A stretch of 8,159 nt of DNA from Pseudomonadota bacterium (GCA_023457475.1 JAEWLO010000173.1:1-8159), one strand, 5' to 3'. Shown: positions 1 through 5,471, numbered from the stretch's first letter. The notes: a model not told the origin generated them from the letters alone. Numbers and translations: made by a program.

Positions 1-382
1 GCTGGGAAGCCGTTGTCTTCAAGTACTCGATGACCAACCGCCGCCGCTCCGGGTCGGCGGTCGAGGTACTCATGCGCGCATCCGGAACCACGCTGGAGGG
101 TGAGCTCAGGAACGCGTCCAGCGTCAGTTCGGTCCACACGATGTCCGCCTTGCGCATTGCCGGCGAATACGGGAAATCCGGCACGCTGCCGGCGCGCCGA
201 CCCAGCACCCCATGCAGATTGGGCCCGAACCGATGCACGCCGCCAGCGTTCGCGGTATGGCAGCCCGCGCAGATCGCGAATGCCCGTTCCTGTGGTGTCT
301 GAGGCACCCGCGCGCACCCGCCAAGCAGCGTGGCAATCCCTAAGTAGAGCCACGCCCTGCGTGGCTGGACAACCCCAATCAC
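1..382 (-). CDS. Lipoprotein c-type cytochrome, class I (partial, runs off left edge)
   Basis: This is a small mono-haem cytochrome c that would carry electrons on the periplasmic side of the membrane. The 127 visible codons read from a GTG at 382. Residues 1-23 look like a lipoprotein signal peptide: two arginines (8-9), a hydrophobic stretch, then the lipobox LGGC with the lipidated Cys at 23. The haem-binding CAGCH is at residues 38-42 (bases 257-271), followed by a typical class I segment HRFGPNLHGVLGRRAG (50-65). The likely axial methionine is M104 in DARMST, and the C-terminal helix (VIEYLK, 117-122) is reached before the edge, so only a few residues are probably missing. No ATG gives this N-terminus, so the GTG start is chosen; its ribosome site is weak. 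It starts 10 bases after the ETF-QO stop, so the two are probably co-transcribed and perhaps translationally coupled. The cytochrome family is certain; the physiological partner is not known. Confidence 0.86.
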   Translation of the reverse strand, partial: MIGVVQPRRAWLYLGIATLLGGCARVPQTPQERAFAICAGCHTANAGGVHRFGPNLHGVLGRRAGSVPDFPYSPAMRKADIVWTELTLDAFLSSPSSVVPDARMSTSTADPERRRLVIEYLKTTASQ

Positions 383-392
383 GCGCGTTCCA

Positions 393-2069
393 TCACATCG
401 ACGAATAATTCGGCCCACCGCCACCCTGCGGCGTCACCCAGACAATATTCTGGGTCGGATCCTTGATGTCGCAGGTCTTGCAGTGCACGCAGTTCTGCGC
501 GTTGATCTGCAGCTGCTCCTGGCCTTCGCCACCGACGAACTCATACACGCCGGCCGGACAGTACCGCGCTTCCGGACCGGCATACTCGGCCAGGTTCACA
601 CGCACCGGAATCGTGCTGTCCTTCAAGGTGAGGTGGCTGGGCTGGTCTTCCTCATGGTTGGTGCTGCTGAGGAACACCGAGCTGAGCCGGTCGAACGTCA
701 ACACGCCGTCCGGCTTGGCGTAGGTGATGCGGGTGTGCCGGGCGGCCGGTTCCAGGCATTCATGGTCGGCCTTGCTGTGACGCAGGGTCCATGGCGGGTT
801 GCGGATGCCCAGCTTGGGCAGCAGCCACTGCTCGATGCCGGTCATCAGCGTGGCCACGCTGCGCCCCTTCTTGAACCACTGCTTGAAGTTCTTCGAGAGC
901 TTGAGCTCATCGTGCAGCCAGCTCTTCTCGAATGCCTCCGGATAGGCGCTCAGCTCATCGCGCTCGCGCCCGGCCGCCAGCGCATCGAACGCGGCATCGG
1001 CGGCCAGCATGCCGGTCTTGATCGCGGCATGGCTGCCCTTGATGCGGCTGGCATTGAGGTAGCCGGCTTCGCAGCCGACCAGCGCGCCACCGGGGAACAC
1101 CGTCTTCGGCAGCGAGAACAGACCGCCGGCGGTAATCGCGCGCGCGCCGTAGCCGATGCGCTTGCCGCCTTCCAGATGCTTCCGGATCGACGGATGGGTC
1201 TTGAAGCGCTGGAATTCCTCGAACGGGCTCATCCACGGGTTGCGGTAGTCCAGGCCGACCACGAACCCGATCGCGACCTTGCCGCCGTCGGCGTGGTACA
1301 GGAACGAACCGCCGTAGGTGTCGCTGTCCAGCGGCCAGCCGGCGGTATGCACCACCAGGCCCGGTTCGTGTTTTGCCGGGTCGATCTGCCAGAGTTCCTT
1401 GATGCCGATGCCATAGGCCTGCGGATCCTTGCCGGCATCCAGCTGGTAGCGGGCGATGAGCTGGCGGCCGAGATGACCGCGCGAGCCTTCGGCGAACACC
1501 GTGTACTTCGCATGCAGTTCCATGCCGCGTTCGAAGTTGGGCCCCTGCGTGCCGTCCTTTCGGATGCCCATGTCACCGGTGGCTACGCCCATCACCGCGC
1601 CGTTGGCGTCGTACAGGACTTCGGCGGCGGCGAAACCGGGGAAGATCGCCACTTCCAGCGCCTCGGCCTGCTGCGCCAGCCAGCGGGTGACCTCGCCCAG
1701 GCTGACGATGTAGTTGCCCTGGTTGTGGAAGCATTCGGGCAGGAACGCATGCGGGGTGCTCCGCGCACCGTCCGGGCTGAGGAACAGGAACTCGTCGCGG
1801 GTAACCGCCTGCTTCAGTGGTGCGCCACGCTCGGCCCAGTCCGGGAACAGTTCGGTCAGCGCGCGCGGGTCCATGATCGCGCCGGAGAGGATGTGCGCGC
1901 CGGGCTCGGAGCCCTTCTCCAGCACGCAGACAGACAGTTCGCGGCCGGCCTCGATTGCGCGCTGCCGCAGGCGGATGGCGGTGGCCAGGCCGGCGGGGCC
2001 GCCGCCGACGATCACCACGTCAAATTCCATGGCTTCGCGCGGCGGCAGGACGGTGGTTTCTTCGCTCAT
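393..2069 (-). CDS. Electron transfer flavoprotein-ubiquinone oxidoreductase (ETF-QO)
   Basis: This enzyme oxidises reduced electron transfer flavoprotein and reduces ubiquinone, feeding electrons from acyl-CoA and related dehydrogenases into the respiratory chain at the inner membrane. The 558-residue product has the length usual for bacterial ETF-QO. The N-terminal FAD-binding dinucleotide fold has GGGPAG at residues 22-27. A second flavin-contact segment, GCEAGYLNASRIKGSHAA, lies at 332-349. The C-terminal [4Fe-4S] domain has the expected four cysteines: C504 (RYCPAG) and C527, C530, C533 (NCVHCKTCDIKDP). No truncation or frameshift is visible. The start at 2069 precedes the fold by about 20 residues; M14 is a possible alternative and the ribosome site is weak for both. 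The cytochrome gene follows 10 bases downstream. The ETF subunit genes are not in the window, but gcdH, a dehydrogenase that delivers electrons through ETF, lies nearby. Homologues are variously named etfD, etfdh or ETF-QO, so no symbol is assigned. Confidence 0.96.
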   Translation of the reverse strand: MSEETTVLPPREAMEFDVVIVGGGPAGLATAIRLRQRAIEAGRELSVCVLEKGSEPGAHILSGAIMDPRALTELFPDWAERGAPLKQAVTRDEFLFLSPDGARSTPHAFLPECFHNQGNYIVSLGEVTRWLAQQAEALEVAIFPGFAAAEVLYDANGAVMGVATGDMGIRKDGTQGPNFERGMELHAKYTVFAEGSRGHLGRQLIARYQLDAGKDPQAYGIGIKELWQIDPAKHEPGLVVHTAGWPLDSDTYGGSFLYHADGGKVAIGFVVGLDYRNPWMSPFEEFQRFKTHPSIRKHLEGGKRIGYGARAITAGGLFSLPKTVFPGGALVGCEAGYLNASRIKGSHAAIKTGMLAADAAFDALAAGRERDELSAYPEAFEKSWLHDELKLSKNFKQWFKKGRSVATLMTGIEQWLLPKLGIRNPPWTLRHSKADHECLEPAARHTRITYAKPDGVLTFDRLSSVFLSSTNHEEDQPSHLTLKDSTIPVRVNLAEYAGPEARYCPAGVYEFVGGEGQEQLQINAQNCVHCKTCDIKDPTQNIVWVTPQGGGGPNYSSM

Positions 2070-2231
2070 CGTGATGCGTAACTCGTGGGTAGTGCCGCCC
2101 GTGGTCGCCGGCGGCGGTTGCCTGGGAATCGCGCGCGAAACAACGGCGCAACTGCATGTTCAGTGCATCAGGGTACCGGGCGCGGGCGTTTACGCCTAGT
2201 TCGCAGAGGTTGTCGCCGTGCTCACGGTCGT

Positions 2232-2248
2232 TTGGTGCAATGCATCAA
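2232..2248. promoter_or_regulatory. 17-base dyad in the spacer upstream of ETF-QO (possible operator)
   Basis: The sequence TTGGTGCAATGCATCAA is a dyad around a central A, with 7 of 8 pairs complementary and the eighth a G/T. It lies in the 218-base non-coding spacer between the acetyltransferase stop and the ETF-QO start, about 165-180 bases upstream of the ETF-QO start. The heptamer TGCATCA recurs at 2164-2170. The symmetry suits a dimeric DNA-binding protein, but no regulator is encoded here and I saw no convincing -35/-10 pair for ETF-QO. The remainder of the spacer holds a short GGCGT/ACGCC palindrome (2185-2196) and nothing else I can name. Confidence 0.3.
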
Positions 2249-2287
2249 TTCACTGCGCGACCGGCGCGTACGGGACGGGTGCCGGCC

Positions 2288-2779
2288 TCAACCGAATGCC
2301 GGGTGGTACTGGACGTCTGCGTCGGGCGAAGGCCCGAGCAGCTGCAGCGCCTGGAAGTACTCGGCCGGGACCCCGGCCAAGCGCAGCCGGGCATCGGCGC
2401 GGAAGCCGAAGCGCCCGTAGTACCCCGGTTCCCCCAACAGCACGCATCCGGCGGCACCTTCCTTCTCCAGGGCCTTCAGCGCCGCGCGCATCAATGCGCT
2501 GCCCACGCCCTGGCCCTGCCGGGACGGCAGCACCGAAATCGGACCCAGGCCATACCAGCCTTCGGTGCCGTCGCTGAGCTGCACGGGCGAGAGCGCCACG
2601 TGGCCGACCAGCGCGTCTTCATCCTCGGCCACCAGCGAGATGGCCAGTGCCCCATGGGTGCGCAGTGCATCGACGATGAACGCTTCGGTCTGGCTGCTGT
2701 GCGGCGCGTCGGCGAAAGCGGCATGGGTGAGCGCATGAATGGCGGTCTCGTCACCCGGCTGCTCGGGTCGGATCTTCAT
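2288..2779 (-). CDS. GNAT-family N-acetyltransferase (YhbS-like)
   Basis: This is a predicted cytosolic acetyl-CoA-dependent N-acyltransferase; the acceptor cannot be told from sequence. The 163-residue product spans a single GNAT fold. The acetyl-CoA pyrophosphate-binding loop is RQGQGVGSA at 87-95, preceded by the strand GPISVLPS (79-86). The segment LLGEPGYYGRFGF (114-126) is typical of the YhbS-like (COG3153) subgroup, whose E. coli member is of about the same length. The ATG at 2779 is chosen because a GAGG ribosome site (2788-2791) lies 8 bases ahead of it and MKIRPEQPGD is the usual GNAT opening. The frame stays open to an ATG at 2863, but that would cover the divergent promoter region and add residues of no GNAT character. 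It is divergent from gcdH and upstream of ETF-QO, with a 218-base gap that argues against a tight operon. Confidence 0.88.
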   Translation of the reverse strand: MKIRPEQPGDETAIHALTHAAFADAPHSSQTEAFIVDALRTHGALAISLVAEDEDALVGHVALSPVQLSDGTEGWYGLGPISVLPSRQGQGVGSALMRAALKALEKEGAAGCVLLGEPGYYGRFGFRADARLRLAGVPAEYFQALQLLGPSPDADVQYHPAFG

Positions 2780-2808
2780 GCGGGGAGCCTCTGCGACGGA
2801 ATGTCGCC

Positions 2809-2837
2809 ATTGTAGGGGCCGTGCTGCGCCGTGCCTT
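2809..2837 (-). promoter_or_regulatory. Candidate sigma-70-type promoter of the acetyltransferase gene
   Basis: On the minus strand, TACAAT (2814 to 2809) matches the -10 consensus at five of six positions. It is preceded, after a 17-base spacer, by a weak -35 AAGGCA (2837 to 2832, three of six). Transcription would begin near 2802, leaving a leader of about 22 bases that contains the GAGG ribosome site. The -10 and its distance to the gene are the good part; the -35 is poor. Confidence 0.45.
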
Positions 2838-2864
2838 GGCCGCGCGTGGCCGAGCAGGGACAAT
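2835..2864 (+). promoter_or_regulatory. Candidate gcdH promoter with a dyad between -35 and -10
   Basis: TTGGCC (2836-2841) and GACAAT (2859-2864) each match the sigma-70 hexamers at four of six positions and are separated by 17 bases. The predicted start, near 2871, lies upstream of the chosen gcdH ATG at 2899. Bases 2835-2854 form an imperfect dyad with 8 of 10 pairs complementary (GGCC at 2838-2841 against GGCC at 2848-2851). It sits between -35 and -10, where a bound protein would block initiation. The -35 overlaps that of the divergent acetyltransferase promoter. The hexamer matches are modest for GC-rich DNA, so this is a candidate only. Confidence 0.35.
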
Positions 2865-2898
2865 GAGCGCGTTCACCTCTGACCAGCGCCGGGTAGCC

Positions 2899-4062
2899 AT
2901 GTCCCTCAATCCGTATGACCTGTTCGATGTCCGTTCCCTGCTCAGCGAGGAGGAACGAGCGGTCCAGGCCAGCGTGGCGCGGTTCACCGACGAGCGCGTG
3001 CTGCCGATCATCGGTGACGCCTTCGACCAGGGACGCTTTCCCGACGAACTGATTCCCGAAATCGCCGGGCTGGGCCTGCTCGGTTCGAGCCTGCCGGAAC
3101 AGTACGGCGGTGGCGGCCTGAACGCGGTGAGCTATGGCCTGATCTGCCAGGAACTGGAGCGTGGTGATTCGGGTCTGCGCAGCTTCGTGTCGGTGCAGAG
3201 CTCGCTGTGCATGTACCCGATCTTCGCCTACGGCAACGAGGAACAGCGCCAGCGCTGGCTGCCCGACATGGCGGCCGGCAAGGTGATCGGCTGCTTCGGC
3301 CTGACCGAGGCCCACGGCGGGTCGGACCCCGGGGCAATGAAGACCCGCGCCATCCGCGACGGCGGCGACTGGGTGGTGAACGGCAGCAAGATGTGGATCA
3401 CCAGCGGCCCGGTGGCCGACATCGCCATCGTCTGGGCGCAGACGGAGGACGGTATCCAGGGTTTCGTTCTGGAAAAGGGCATGCCGGGGTTCACCACGCA
3501 GGAGATCAAGCACAAGATGAGCCTGCGCGCCTCGCTCACCGGCGCGCTGTTCTTCGACAACGTGCGTGTGCCCGAACGCAACCGCCTGCCCGGCGTGCAG
3601 GGGCTGAAGGGACCGCTGGGCTGCCTGAACCAGGCGCGTTACGGCATCAGCTGGGGCCCGATCGGCGCGGCGGTAGCCTGTCTGGACGAAGCACTGGGCT
3701 ACACGAAGGAGCGCGTGCTGTTCGGGCGGCCGGTGGCGGCCACGCAGAGCGCGCAGATCAAGCTGGCCGACATGGCGCGGCGGATCACCACGGCGCAGTT
3801 GCTGTCACTGCAGCTGGGCCGCTTGAAGGACGCGGGGCAGCTGCAGCCGCAGCAGGTCAGCCTGGCCAAGTGGAACAACTGCCGGATGGCGATCGACATC
3901 GCGCGCGAGTGCCGCGACCTGCTCGGCGGCGCGGGGATTACGACCGAACACGTCGCGATCCGGCATGCGCTGAACCTGGAGTCGGTGATTACCTATGAGG
4001 GCACGGAAACCGTGCACCAGCTGGTGATCGGGCGGGAACTGACCGGCATCAACGCGTTCTGA
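2899..4062 (+). CDS. gcdH: Glutaryl-CoA dehydrogenase
   Basis: This FAD enzyme of the acyl-CoA dehydrogenase superfamily oxidises and decarboxylates glutaryl-CoA to crotonyl-CoA and CO2, late in lysine, hydroxylysine and tryptophan breakdown, and passes electrons to ETF. The 387-residue product shows the family order: N-terminal helices (1-125), the beta domain with the flavin-binding segment CFGLTEAHGGSDP (132-144) and WITSG (166-170), and the C-terminal helical domain. The catalytic base is E367 in TYEGTETVH (365-373). R94 in DSGLRSFVSVQSSL (90-103) corresponds to the arginine that holds the glutaryl carboxylate in human GCDH, which separates it from ordinary short-chain dehydrogenases. The ATG at 2899 gives the usual bacterial N-terminus MSLNPYDLFD. 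An ATG at 2863 and GTG at 2821 are in frame, but the first overlaps the candidate -10. The ribosome site at 2899 is weak. ETF-QO, the next carrier after ETF, is encoded about 800 bases away on the other strand. Confidence 0.95.
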   Translation: MSLNPYDLFDVRSLLSEEERAVQASVARFTDERVLPIIGDAFDQGRFPDELIPEIAGLGLLGSSLPEQYGGGGLNAVSYGLICQELERGDSGLRSFVSVQSSLCMYPIFAYGNEEQRQRWLPDMAAGKVIGCFGLTEAHGGSDPGAMKTRAIRDGGDWVVNGSKMWITSGPVADIAIVWAQTEDGIQGFVLEKGMPGFTTQEIKHKMSLRASLTGALFFDNVRVPERNRLPGVQGLKGPLGCLNQARYGISWGPIGAAVACLDEALGYTKERVLFGRPVAATQSAQIKLADMARRITTAQLLSLQLGRLKDAGQLQPQQVSLAKWNNCRMAIDIARECRDLLGGAGITTEHVAIRHALNLESVITYEGTETVHQLVIGRELTGINAF

Positions 4063-4106
4063 CGGAGTCCGTTGGACACGCCTGGCGGGTGCAACGCGGG
4101 ACATGG

Positions 4107-4586
4107 TCACTCGCCGCCGGCGAACCCGTTCTGCCGCCAGGCTTCGTACATCACCACGGCGACCGTGTTGGAGAGGTTGAGGCTGCGGTTGTCCGGGCGC
4201 ATCGGCAGGCGCAGGCGGCGGCCGTGCGGCAGCGCGTCGAGCACATCCTGCGGCAGACCGCGGGTTTCCGGGCCGAACAGGAAGGCGTCGCCGTCTTCGA
4301 ACTGCTGGGTGTCATAGCGCACGCTGCCGCGGGTGCTGAGTGCGAACAGGCGCTTGGGTGCGATCACCTGCAGGGCGGACTCGAGATCCGGATGCACCTG
4401 CAGTCGGGCGTATTCGTGATAGTCCAGGCCGGCGCGCTTGAGCTGCTTGTCGCTCAGGTCGAAACCGAGCGGCTCGATCAGGTGCAGTTGCGCGCCGGTA
4501 TTGGCACAGAGGCGGATCACATTGCCGGTGTTCGGGGGAATTTCCGGCTGGAACAACACAACGTGGAACGTGGGCGAGGCGGTCAT
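4107..4586 (-). CDS. trmL: tRNA (cytidine/uridine-34-2'-O)-methyltransferase TrmL
   Basis: TrmL (YibK) is an S-adenosylmethionine-dependent SPOUT methyltransferase that methylates the wobble ribose of tRNA-Leu isoacceptors in the cytosol. The 159 residues match the minimal single-domain SPOUT length (E. coli about 157). Visible motifs are the N-terminal FQPEIPPNTGNVIRLCANTG (12-31), the knot motif LFGPETRGLP (103-112) with the catalytic-region arginine at 109, and the C-terminal knot LPMRPDNRSLNLSN (127-140) followed by VAVVMYEAWRQ, together forming the SAM-binding trefoil knot and dimer interface. Motifs are intact. The start at 4586 gives the usual N-terminus; no clear ribosome site precedes it. 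The gene converges on gcdH with 44 bases between the stops, and is separated from the next minus-strand gene by 63 bases holding a strong hairpin, so it is probably transcribed alone. Confidence 0.95.
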   Translation of the reverse strand: MTASPTFHVVLFQPEIPPNTGNVIRLCANTGAQLHLIEPLGFDLSDKQLKRAGLDYHEYARLQVHPDLESALQVIAPKRLFALSTRGSVRYDTQQFEDGDAFLFGPETRGLPQDVLDALPHGRRLRLPMRPDNRSLNLSNTVAVVMYEAWRQNGFAGGE

Positions 4587-4592
4587 CGGCGC

Positions 4593-4598
4593 AGTGTA
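4593..4598 (-). promoter_or_regulatory. trmL: Possible -10 element of trmL implying a leaderless mRNA
   Basis: TACACT on the minus strand (4598 to 4593) matches the -10 consensus at four of six positions. Its last base lies six bases before the trmL ATG, so transcription would start at or very near the start codon. That would fit the lack of a Shine-Dalgarno sequence there. No -35 of any quality is present at 16-18 bases, so this is weak. Confidence 0.22.
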
Positions 4599-4612
4599 CG
4601 CCGCGACGCACC

Positions 4613-4645
4613 CCGCAGGTACCGCCCGTAAGCGGGTACCTGCGG
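4613..4645 (-). terminator. Strong hairpin after the VRP-repeat gene (terminator-like, no U-tract)
   Basis: Arms CCGCAGGTACC (4613-4623) and GGTACCTGCGG (4635-4645) are perfectly complementary over 11 bp with an 11-base loop. The structure begins four bases after the TAA of the minus-strand gene ending at 4650. Its position fits a transcription terminator or a 3'-end stabilising stem. On neither strand is it followed by a run of T, so intrinsic termination is not assured. It may instead be a copy of a dispersed palindromic element. Confidence 0.5.
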
Positions 4646-4649
4646 CAGG

Positions 4650-5117
4650 TTACGGACGGACCAGCACCGAGGCGGTTTCCAGGGCGAAGGCCTGCAGGTC
4701 GCTCGGCGACGGACGCACGTGCAGGGTCGGCAGGTTGATGACCACTTCGTTGGCCATGGCGGCGGCGACGGCGGTGAAGGCACCCACATAGTCGCGACCC
4801 TGCGCCTGTTCGGCGGCCAGTGCTTCGCGCTGTTCGACGCTGGGACGCACTTCGACGGCGGCCAGGGTGGTCACGCGCTGGCTGTTGGCCAGCTCCTGGC
4901 GGTACTCGGCGATCATGCCGGCGGTCGGGCGGACTTCAACCGCGGCCAGGGTCGGGATGCTGCTGGTGCGCTCGACCTCGGCCTGGGCCAGCTGGTCGGC
5001 GGAGGGACGTACCTGGACCGTCTCCAGGGTGGTGATGGCGGAAGCGGCATGCACGTTCGAAACAAACGCGGAGCCGGCGGCGAAGGCGATGGCGATGGCG
5101 AGGGTCTTGGTGTTCAT
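4650..5117 (-). CDS. Secreted hypothetical protein with repeated VxVRP segments
   Basis: I do not recognise this protein and assign no function. Its 155 residues begin with a clear Sec signal peptide: K4, a hydrophobic run (6-19) and a likely signal peptidase I site after VHA (22-24), so the mature protein of about 131 residues should be periplasmic or secreted. The mature part repeats a segment of the form T-L-x-x-V-x-V-R-P-[ST] at 30-39, 56-65 and 84-93, a looser copy at 128-137 (NLPTLHVRPS), and a terminal VLVRP at 151-155 that ends the protein. Linkers between copies are polar and rich in A, Q and E, with predicted helical character. There are no cysteines and no further membrane segment. 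The ATG at 5117 has AGG seven bases ahead and places the signal peptide at the N-terminus. The coding assignment rests on signal peptide, repeat periodicity and codon bias like its neighbours. A strong hairpin follows the stop; a candidate sigma-54 promoter lies about 150 bases upstream. Confidence 0.82.
   Translation of the reverse strand: MNTKTLAIAIAFAAGSAFVSNVHAASAITTLETVQVRPSADQLAQAEVERTSSIPTLAAVEVRPTAGMIAEYRQELANSQRVTTLAAVEVRPSVEQREALAAEQAQGRDYVGAFTAVAAAMANEVVINLPTLHVRPSPSDLQAFALETASVLVRP
4653..5030 (-). repeat. Coding repeats: five VxVRP units within the secreted protein
   Basis: The VxVRP cores fall at residues 34-38, 60-64, 88-92, 132-136 (LHVRP) and 151-155, with core-to-core intervals of 26, 28, 44 and 19 residues. 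The second and third copies share TLAAVEVRP exactly. The long third interval (44) could hide a degraded copy. This indicates internal duplication followed by divergence. Confidence 0.75.
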
Positions 5118-5235
5118 GACGGGGCCTGTTTAGTGTTGGTGATCAGTGGTGTGGTAGTAAGGTAGTACACCGAATCTGGGGATGCAAGCGGAATTTCAGT
5201 TTTCGGTGTTCTGTTCAGCGATCAGTCAGCTTTGG

Positions 5236-5267
5236 TTTGATCCTGTTCTGTCCGCACGGAGATCAAA
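5236..5267. repeat. Inverted repeat TTTGATC / GATCAAA around the predicted sigma-54 start
   Basis: Seven-base perfect arms (5236-5242 and 5261-5267) flank 18 bases that include TCCG-CA-CGGA (5251-5260). The right arm touches the -12 element of the candidate sigma-54 promoter, and the predicted start falls between the arms. It could be an operator or coincidence. Confidence 0.3.
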
Positions 5268-5283
5268 GCAGGACCCGTGCCAA
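5267..5283 (-). promoter_or_regulatory. Candidate sigma-54 (RpoN) promoter of the VRP-repeat protein gene
   Basis: Read on the minus strand, the site is T-TGGCACG-GGTC-CTGCT. Against the sigma-54 consensus YTGGCACG-N4-TTGCW it matches all eight bases of the -24 block and four of five of the -12 block, with exact spacing; only the first T of TTGC is C. The invariant GG and GC are both present. Transcription would start near 5256, giving a leader of about 139 bases before the ATG at 5117. A dyad-containing repeat cluster lies about 70-115 bases upstream, where an enhancer-binding activator would sit. Confidence 0.5.
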
Positions 5284-5325
5284 CTTTTAGGTATTGATTC
5301 GTAAGGGTTTTCTGCGTCGGTGAGG

Positions 5326-5373
5326 GTGTCCGCTGTCCGGACACCTGTCCGCTCTGCCCATCGAGACTGTCCG
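5326..5373. promoter_or_regulatory. TGTCCG repeat cluster with nested dyad (candidate activator site)
   Basis: TGTCCG occurs at 5327, 5334, 5346 and 5368, with a further copy at 5249. Within this, GTGTCCG (5326-5332) and CGGACAC (5338-5344) form a perfect 7-bp inverted repeat around five bases, and TGTCCGGACA (5334-5343) is itself a perfect palindrome. Relative to the predicted sigma-54 start near 5256, the dyad is centred at about -79. The half-site TGTC/GACA resembles that reported for the E. coli activator GlrR (TGTC-N10-GACA), but the spacing here is 9, so identity is not claimed. The cluster could equally act on the rightward peptidase gene. Confidence 0.42.
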
Positions 5374-5471
5374 TCCGCACCGATGTGACGGGTCCAATGA
5401 CTGTTGGCCGATGCTCCATACAGGCCATCCGGGCTAGCATCCGGCTTCACTTACATGACCAAGGATCCGGA

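Larger units (their letters stand above)
5118..5471. other. 354-base divergent spacer with regulatory-looking structure
   Basis: No credible gene lies here: open frames in it lack ribosome sites, codon bias and recognisable protein character. The DNA is visibly less GC-rich than the flanking genes. From left to right it holds a tandem GGTAGTA pair (5153-5159, 5161-5167), an inverted repeat TTTGATC/GATCAAA (5236-5242, 5261-5267), a sigma-54-like promoter facing left (5267-5283), a cluster of TGTCCG repeats with a dyad (5326-5373), and three ATCCGG hexamers (5427, 5439, 5465) running into the ribosome site of the rightward peptidase gene. I found no convincing sigma-70 promoter for the peptidase; TAGCAT at 5435-5440 is a possible -10 without a -35. 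Confidence 0.6.

Noticed and set aside
483..2081. A 532-codon open frame on the plus strand across ETF-QO
   Set aside because: It is antisense to a gene with every ETF-QO motif intact; long open frames opposite genes are expected where third codon positions are G or C. Its product is low-complexity and matches no family.
2232..2248. NtrC binding site
   Set aside because: NtrC sites place TGCACC before GGTGCA with a spacer; here the half-sites are in the reverse order with a single central base.
2821..2898. N-terminal extension of gcdH from GTG 2821 or ATG 2863
   Set aside because: The extra residues are not part of the GcdH fold, the ATG at 2863 overlaps the candidate -10, and ATG 2899 gives the usual family start.
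3207..3998. A 263-codon plus-strand open frame within gcdH
   Set aside because: It is the +1-shifted reading of gcdH with Arg/Gly-rich low-complexity product.
4062..4077. Small palindromes (ACGGAGTCCGT, GTCC-GTT-GGAC) between the convergent gcdH and trmL stops, as a bidirectional terminator
   Set aside because: Stems are only four to five pairs and no T- or A-tract flanks them.
5153..5167. Tandem GGTAGTA pair as a REP/SMAG-type element
   Set aside because: It has no adjoining hairpin and is only two seven-base units; it is noted only as part of the spacer.
5435..5440. TAGCAT as the -10 of the M16 peptidase gene
   Set aside because: Four of six matches, but no -35 at 16-18 bases (TGCTCC is the best placed); too weak to list as a promoter.
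5222..5450. Two small minus-strand open frames (72 and 74 codons) in the divergent spacer
   Set aside because: They overlap each other in different frames, lack ribosome sites and recognisable protein character, and cover the regulatory repeats.
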